A program made the translations under genes and the position numbers. DNA of 9,499 nt, from positions 1 to 9,499 of the forward strand of contig PWUG01000435.1 in assembly GCA_003562605.1 (NCBI GenBank). Direction: 5' to 3'. Under the pieces are notes generated by a model that was given only the letters and a program-made list of their open reading frames with translations, was not told where the DNA came from and did no database searches. This stretch comes from Syntrophomonadaceae bacterium. GTDB taxonomy: Bacteria; Bacillota_D; Dethiobacteria; DTU022. Shown here piece after piece: positions 5,561 to 9,499 of this stretch. Every line of letters starts with the position of its first letter. Position 1 is the first letter of the stretch.

Positions 5561-6460
5561 CTAAAATATTTCTTCTTTTTCCTCGGTGGTATAAAACAAA
5601 GCCATCAGTTGATCATGGTCCTCCGTATCAGCAGCAGACAGTAAAGAACGTTCCGCCGATACACGGTTTAGATGGGCTTTTTCTTCCAGTAAACGTATCC
5701 TTTCCGGTATGCAATCCTGCGCAATCATTTTTTTGATCTGAGCAAACAGGTTGTGGCTCCCGTAAAGATACTCCCCTTCTTCTAAAATCTTCGAAGCAAC
5801 CATTGCTTTAAAGTTTTTGAATTTAAGCTGTTCCCGCACAGTTTCCAGATCTTTAATTATATAATCTATTTCTTCTTTGGAAACCGGATTCATCAATAAA
5901 TTATACTTTTCTTTATAAAGGAGAGTATCGAGGCTTTTTAGCAGTTGATCGGACAAACCGTCAGCAATGGTAATAATATCAAGATCCGAACCTTTTACCA
6001 ACTCACCGGTGGAAGACTCCGGTCTCGGTTCAGTGTGGGCCATACCAAAAACAACATCACCGGCGATAATAAAACAAACCTTATCTTTTATAACATCCCG
6101 ATCCCGGTGGTTTTCAACCAGGCGGGTGATCGTGTCCCGGGCCAAACCGATCTTTTTCTTACTTATCTCAGTAAGCTCTTTCTCTAACTGACACGCCCGG
6201 GCATCTATGGCAGGTTCATCTGCTTCCAGGCCGATAATTGTATAATTCAGAAATTCCCTCATTATTGAGGGAGATAGGCGGGCATAACCTTCAACTTTCT
6301 GATCAAGCCGCAGATATCTTTTCCCGATAATTCGTGTAATAATTTTTTCCGATCCACTGCAAAGCCTCCAGGAACTTAAAATTGACATCCCGGTTTCCAG
6401 GACAAAATCTTTACCGGTTAAAGGTCCCTTTATTTCCAGAATACTTAATACTTTGTCCAT
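5561..6460 (-). CDS. Putative winged-helix and nucleotidyltransferase-like protein, function unknown
   Basis: The protein has 299 residues, with no family name I can assign. The N-terminal 75 or so residues (LSILEIKGPLTG..., then KRYLRLD, ARLSPS) read like a winged-helix DNA-binding domain. A central segment has FIIAGDVVFGM (about 130-140) and then GSDLDI (157-162). This suggests the G-S...D-x-D core of nucleotidyltransferase folds, though the distance between the first Gly and the D-x-D is longer than in small MNT proteins. The C-terminal third is helical and charged. ATG 6460 overlaps the stop of the preceding gene (TAATG), so translation is probably coupled. It ends 24 bases before nagB. 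It could be a regulator with a nucleotide-transferring or ligand-sensing module. Which domain dominates cannot be told by eye. Confidence 0.5.
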   Translation of the reverse strand: MDKVLSILEIKGPLTGKDFVLETGMSILSSWRLCSGSEKIITRIIGKRYLRLDQKVEGYARLSPSIMREFLNYTIIGLEADEPAIDARACQLEKELTEISKKKIGLARDTITRLVENHRDRDVIKDKVCFIIAGDVVFGMAHTEPRPESSTGELVKGSDLDIITIADGLSDQLLKSLDTLLYKEKYNLLMNPVSKEEIDYIIKDLETVREQLKFKNFKAMVASKILEEGEYLYGSHNLFAQIKKMIAQDCIPERIRLLEEKAHLNRVSAERSLLSAADTEDHDQLMALFYTTEEKEEIF

Positions 6461-7284
6461 TAACTCTTTTTCTGCCTTATTTCCCGGTGTTCCTGATCCT
6501 GCCTTACTTTTATTATTGTTCCCGGAGAATAATAACCCCGTGCGGTCCCGTTGGGGTAAAGTAGAACATTTCTCCCCAATAAAGTCCCCGGAGCGGTCAC
6601 GCTGTTACATCCGGTTTCGACATCATCGGCGATTATTGCACCAAATTTTCGTAAACCAGTCTCATAAACACTATTATCAATATTTAAGACTACCAGGGAA
6701 TCAACCATTTTCAGGTTAGCCAACTTGGTACCTGCTCCCAGGTTAACCCTGCCCAGGATACTGTCACCGATATAAGCAAAATGGCCTGCTTTGCTCCCTC
6801 CCAGCATCACCGAGGATTTTATTTCCGTAGTGTGGCCAACAACACAGTTATCTCCAACCAGGACATCGCCCCGAATATATGCCCCATGTCGAATCTCAGT
6901 ACCATCACCGATAAAGGTTGGGCCTTTGACCAGGACAGAAGGCTCAATCAATGCATTCCTGCCGATATAAATCTCATCATCCATCAGGCAGGCTCCGGCA
7001 TAAATAATACTTGCCCCTTCCAGCACAGCTCCATCCATTAAAACTGTTGTTTTCTTTCCCGTGCTGTCAAGCTTAAAGCCTGAAGTAAGCACCTGACCTT
7101 TGTAAAGAACCAGCGTTTTATCGATTAACGTGCTTCCATTTCGCAAATTTTTTACATTCGGTTGAAGGTGTTCTTTAATAAATGGTTTAATATTTTTCAA
7201 ACCCTCCCAAACATACGCGCTATCTTTGAAAAGTGGAGCAAAGCGATTATCCCTAAGGTCGAAAAAATCTGCAGCTTGTAACAT
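6460..7284 (-). CDS. Left-handed beta-helix (hexapeptide) protein like the GlmU acetyltransferase domain
   Basis: The protein has 274 residues. ATG 7284 follows AAAGGG by 10 bases. After an N-terminal segment of about 80 residues, hexapeptide-type repeats run from about 85 to 245 (IYIGRNALIEPS, TFIGDGTEIRHG, VLVGDNCVVG, NLGAGT). The core GSKAGHFAYIGD matches the acetyl-transfer site of GlmU. R138, K156, H168 and Y171 are spaced 18, 12 and 3 apart, the same as E. coli R333, K351, H363 and Y366. The uridylyltransferase half of GlmU is absent, and the later GlmU lysine region (NYDGxxK) is replaced. It is therefore probably an acyltransferase or a sugar-nucleotide enzyme subunit on an amino sugar or similar phosphate. 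The presence of nagB in the same run supports an amino-sugar link. It overlaps the next gene by one base. Confidence 0.7.
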   Translation of the reverse strand: MLQAADFFDLRDNRFAPLFKDSAYVWEGLKNIKPFIKEHLQPNVKNLRNGSTLIDKTLVLYKGQVLTSGFKLDSTGKKTTVLMDGAVLEGASIIYAGACLMDDEIYIGRNALIEPSVLVKGPTFIGDGTEIRHGAYIRGDVLVGDNCVVGHTTEIKSSVMLGGSKAGHFAYIGDSILGRVNLGAGTKLANLKMVDSLVVLNIDNSVYETGLRKFGAIIADDVETGCNSVTAPGTLLGRNVLLYPNGTARGYYSPGTIIKVRQDQEHREIRQKKS

Positions 7285-7317
7285 AATTAAACGTCCCTTT
7301 CATAATGGAGGTCCTCT

Positions 7318-7941
7318 TTACAATTGTGCCAAAACCTCTATTTTAATCGAAGTTGGATTGTAATCATTACAATCGCTCTCGGCAACAGAGCATGCCGTAA
7401 CTACCACGAGCAGATCCATTAATGCTTCAAGCATAATATAGTCATCAGGCTTGGAAACCGGTTTTTTAATTTCTAACGTTCCGTCGTTACGCACATAAGT
7501 ATTCATGAATATATTAAAGGGAGTATGGATAAGCGAATCATCAAGTCCATATTCCATCAAAGCCAGGGAAAAATTATAAAAACAACTTGGGTGATCATCA
7601 TTTATCCCGTACTGTTTTTGGTACATTTCCGGTCTGCAGGGGGGGTGCACAAGGTCGTGCCTTCCTACCGTATCTTCGAGTAACAGGAGCATCGGGTTAT
7701 ATTTGTTGGAATAAAGACAGTCCTCCCGGAAAATATTTAATGAACCGTTAGTATCAATCGTTGCTGCTGTTGAAAGATATTCACGTGGATCATACCAGCT
7801 ATAAGCCAGCAGATCAGCCACCTGTCTGCCTTCCAGATCAACTACTCGCAGTCTCTCCTTATTGTTGAGAATAATAGAAGCACCACTCCGGGGAGGAATA
7901 ACTTTTATCTGTTTTACTTCATCCTTCATCTTTAGCTGCAT
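7318..7941 (-). CDS. DUF1989 (urea carboxylase-associated/carboxyguanidine deiminase-like) protein
   Basis: The protein has 207 residues. The pattern matches DUF1989: VVDLEGRQVADLLAY (33-47), the GRHDLVHPPC segment (93-102), PFNIFMNT (141-148), SKPDDYIMLEALMD (163-176) and the C-terminal C184/C191 with NPTSIKIEV. Members CgdA and CgdB form the carboxyguanidine deiminase of guanidine assimilation. Here a single copy is present, with no carboxylase or allophanate hydrolase visible, so that exact role is unproven. A neighbouring M20 amidohydrolase suggests C-N bond hydrolysis of an amide or amidine. The start is unclear: AAGGAGG sits one base before ATG 7941 and 13 before the in-frame ATG 7929, and neither spacing is ideal. 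Confidence 0.82.
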   Translation of the reverse strand: MQLKMKDEVKQIKVIPPRSGASIILNNKERLRVVDLEGRQVADLLAYSWYDPREYLSTAATIDTNGSLNIFREDCLYSNKYNPMLLLLEDTVGRHDLVHPPCRPEMYQKQYGINDDHPSCFYNFSLALMEYGLDDSLIHTPFNIFMNTYVRNDGTLEIKKPVSKPDDYIMLEALMDLLVVVTACSVAESDCNDYNPTSIKIEVLAQL

Positions 7942-7942
7942 T

Positions 7943-7949
7943 CCTCCTT
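7943..7949 (-). promoter_or_regulatory. Ribosome binding site of the DUF1989 gene with ambiguous start
   Basis: AAGGAGG on the minus strand lies 1 base from ATG 7941 and 13 bases from ATG 7929. Both are in frame and differ by four residues. Neither gives the usual 5-9 base spacing, so the N-terminus is uncertain by four residues. Confidence 0.6.
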
Positions 7950-8000
7950 GTTGAAATGCTATTCCAGTTACCCGGAACTTAAGTTTTCCAAGGCTGCTTT

Positions 8001-9182
8001 TTACTTAAATTTCAGGTAATCCAGGGCAAGTTGGCAAAAAATTGCCGGGCCGATCCAGAGGGTATCTTCGTCCAGATCAAATTTAGAGTTATGGTGCGGG
8101 TATGTAATCCCTTTTCCGGGATTGCCGGTGCCGAGTACAAAATAAGCACCGGGCACTTTTTCAAGGTACAAAGACATATCTTCTGTGCCCATATTAGGCT
8201 TTTTTATTTCAACTAACTGGTCTGAACAGATTATGTTTGAAGCTGCATCGACAACCTTTTTTGTAAATTCCGAATCGTTCACTGTGGGTGGATAGCCTCC
8301 CAGGATCTCAACTTCAGCTTCAGCCCGGTTGGCTTTTGCTACTGAATAACAAATTTCTCTTATTCGTTCAGTAATAAATTGCCGGTTAGCTTCATTAAGA
8401 GTGCGAAAATCCCCACTAAAGGTTACTCTGGGCGTAATAATGTTCAAAGCCTCGCCGCCGCTTATTTTACCGACGGTTAAAACAGCAGGATCAAGGGGAT
8501 CCATTTCACGGCTTATGATTTTCTGTAAAGCAAGGATAATCTCCGCAGCGACGGTAATTGCATCGACACCAAGGTGCGGTAAGGCCCCGTGAGTGCTCTT
8601 GCCTCTGACGGTAACAGTAAAAGCTGTAGCAGCGGCAAGAATTGGGCCTTCACAATACCCAACCTGTCCGGTCTTAACTTCAGGGAAAATCTGGCCGACA
8701 TGCAGGCCGGTAATCGCCTCAACAGAAGGGTTTTCCAGGCAGCCATCGGCAATCATCTGCTCAGCACCGCCATGACCTTCTTCTCCCGGCTGAAATATAA
8801 GTTTGACGTTTCCGCTTAATCGATCACGAATACCGTTAATGATTTTTGCAGTACCAAGCAGCATAGCCATGTGGGCATCATGGCCGCAGGCGTGCATGTT
8901 ACCATTTGTTGATGCAAAAGAAAGACCGGTTTCTTCAGTAATCGGCAGGGCATCCATGTCGGCCCGCAGGGCCAGGGTCGGACCAGGTTTCCCTCCCTCT
9001 ATTAAAGCAACAATTCCAGTTCCGGCCGCTGTGCAATAAGTAATACCCATTTGATCCAAGCATTCCCTGAGATAACAGGACGTCTGCTCCAACTCAAAAC
9101 CTATTTCGGGTATTTGGTGCAATTCGCGCCTCCATTTAATTATATCCTGGTGAATCATCTGCACCGTCTTATTAATATTCAC
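8001..9182 (-). CDS. M20-family metal-dependent amidohydrolase (hippurate/N-acyl-amino-acid type)
   Basis: The protein has 393 residues, a typical length. The enzyme is a cytoplasmic hydrolase that removes an acyl or related group from an amino compound. Metal-site motifs are in order: ACGHDAH (98-104, with C99 and H101), PGEEGHGG (132-139, with E134 and E135), LHVG (H161), and PHHNSKF near the end (H363/H364). The ALRADMDALP segment (71-80) is also typical. The initiator is GTG 9182, five bases after AAGGAGG; a TTG five codons upstream lies in the Shine-Dalgarno region and is rejected. Substrates within M20D vary (hippurate, N-acetyl amino acids, indole-acetyl amino acids), so the annotation stops at the family. 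It starts 24 bases after the AbfD-type gene and precedes the DUF1989 gene by 59 bases. Confidence 0.93.
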   Translation of the reverse strand: MNINKTVQMIHQDIIKWRRELHQIPEIGFELEQTSCYLRECLDQMGITYCTAAGTGIVALIEGGKPGPTLALRADMDALPITEETGLSFASTNGNMHACGHDAHMAMLLGTAKIINGIRDRLSGNVKLIFQPGEEGHGGAEQMIADGCLENPSVEAITGLHVGQIFPEVKTGQVGYCEGPILAAATAFTVTVRGKSTHGALPHLGVDAITVAAEIILALQKIISREMDPLDPAVLTVGKISGGEALNIITPRVTFSGDFRTLNEANRQFITERIREICYSVAKANRAEAEVEILGGYPPTVNDSEFTKKVVDAASNIICSDQLVEIKKPNMGTEDMSLYLEKVPGAYFVLGTGNPGKGITYPHHNSKFDLDEDTLWIGPAIFCQLALDYLKFK

Positions 9183-9187
9183 AGTTT

Positions 9188-9194
9188 CCTCCTT
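9188..9194 (-). promoter_or_regulatory. Ribosome binding site fixing the GTG start of the M20 gene
   Basis: AAGGAGG on the minus strand, 5 bases before GTG 9182. The alternative TTG at 9197 immediately precedes this motif and cannot be served by it. Confidence 0.85.
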
Positions 9195-9206
9195 CAACTT
9201 CTTAAT

Positions 9207-9499
9207 TCAACGTTTGTTTTCTTCATCGACTATTCCGGCAATTATTCTGGCCAGATTCTTCTTCTGATCCAGATCAGCCTGACGGCCGATCATGATCCGC
9301 TGAGCCTGGGGCGATCCGGCACCATGCATTGATTCAGTGCGATAGCCAACGGCAGCAGTGCCAAGAGTTATATTTTCAATTAAACGCAGAATCCTCATTC
9401 TATGCTCGGTGGGAACAGTTTCAGCACCTTTGAGGTACTTTTCGATATATTTTCCTATTTCGGGATGGCGGTAATCCTTCTCTGAAGGCAGGGTAACCA
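9207..9499 (-). CDS. abfD: 4-hydroxybutyryl-CoA dehydratase, C-terminal part (cut by window edge)
   Basis: 96 C-terminal residues are visible, in frame to the right edge, with stop TGA 9207-9209. The segment LIENITLGTAAVGYRTESMH followed by GAGSPQAQRIMI is characteristic of AbfD-type 4-hydroxybutyryl-CoA dehydratase/vinylacetyl-CoA isomerase. That enzyme is a [4Fe-4S] and FAD protein related to 4-hydroxyphenylacetate hydroxylase. It interconverts 4-hydroxybutyryl-CoA and crotonyl-CoA in 4-aminobutyrate and succinate fermentations. The cluster ligands lie in the missing N-terminal part, so integrity cannot be judged. A related acyl-CoA dehydratase of the same family is the alternative. The ATG at 9398 is internal, because conserved-looking sequence (VTLPSEKDY, EKYLKGAETVPTEHR) continues upstream. 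It is first in the visible run and is followed after 24 bases by the M20 gene. Confidence 0.85.
   Translation of the reverse strand, partial: VTLPSEKDYRHPEIGKYIEKYLKGAETVPTEHRMRILRLIENITLGTAAVGYRTESMHGAGSPQAQRIMIGRQADLDQKKNLARIIAGIVDEENKR

Noticed and set aside
9183..9197. TTG 9197 as the start of the M20 hydrolase
   Set aside because: It lies at the Shine-Dalgarno itself; GTG 9182 has the correct 5-base spacing.
9207..9398. Separate small protein beginning at ATG 9398
   Set aside because: The frame stays open to the window edge with AbfD-like residues upstream, so this is only the C-terminus of a larger gene.

Overview
The window suggests an anaerobic, Gram-positive-type bacterium, most likely a clostridial Firmicute. 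The evidence is strong AGGAGG-type ribosome binding sites before most genes, moderate base composition, the C-terminus of the anaerobic enzyme 4-hydroxybutyryl-CoA dehydratase, and a ferredoxin:thioredoxin-reductase-like protein next to a glutaredoxin. This placement is an inference; no marker gene fixes the taxon.

Layout. (1) At the left edge, on the plus strand, is the C-terminal three quarters of a long-type threonine synthase. It converges, with only 9 bases between stop codons, on (2) a minus-strand gene for an exported or membrane-anchored bactofilin-like protein with eight exact-length 17-residue repeats. (3) A DapF-fold racemase/epimerase of unknown substrate follows; a strong hairpin (2555-2584) separates it from gene 2. 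(4) A two-gene redox unit comes next: a CPWC glutaredoxin and a zinc-ribbon/FTR catalytic-subunit protein. (5) A gap of about 460 bases holds a likely promoter for the redox unit and little else recognisable. (6) A closely packed minus-strand run is transcribed from the right edge leftward: 4-hydroxybutyryl-CoA dehydratase (partial), an M20 amidohydrolase, a DUF1989 protein, a GlmU-C-like left-handed beta-helix protein, a winged-helix/nucleotidyltransferase-like protein, and a NagB-type glucosamine-6-phosphate deaminase.

The main discovery candidate is in the redox unit. The FTR-like gene appears to stop at TGA exactly where the family has its last redox-active cysteine: the CHC motif reads C-Y-TGA. 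The frame continues with N-L-F, matching the family's usual C-x-L-F ending, and closes seven sense codons later. A stem-loop with a 7-bp perfect upper stem and a GUU apical loop lies 24 nucleotides after the TGA, as expected for a bacterial SECIS element. I therefore annotate it as a probable selenocysteine-containing FTR-like disulfide reductase, 137 residues long, with Sec at position 130.

The right-hand operon appears to join acyl-CoA fermentation (4-hydroxybutyrate/4-aminobutyrate type), amide or amidine nitrogen release (M20, DUF1989) and amino-sugar chemistry (GlmU-C-like protein, NagB), together with a putative DNA-binding nucleotidyltransferase. How these connect is not evident from the sequence.
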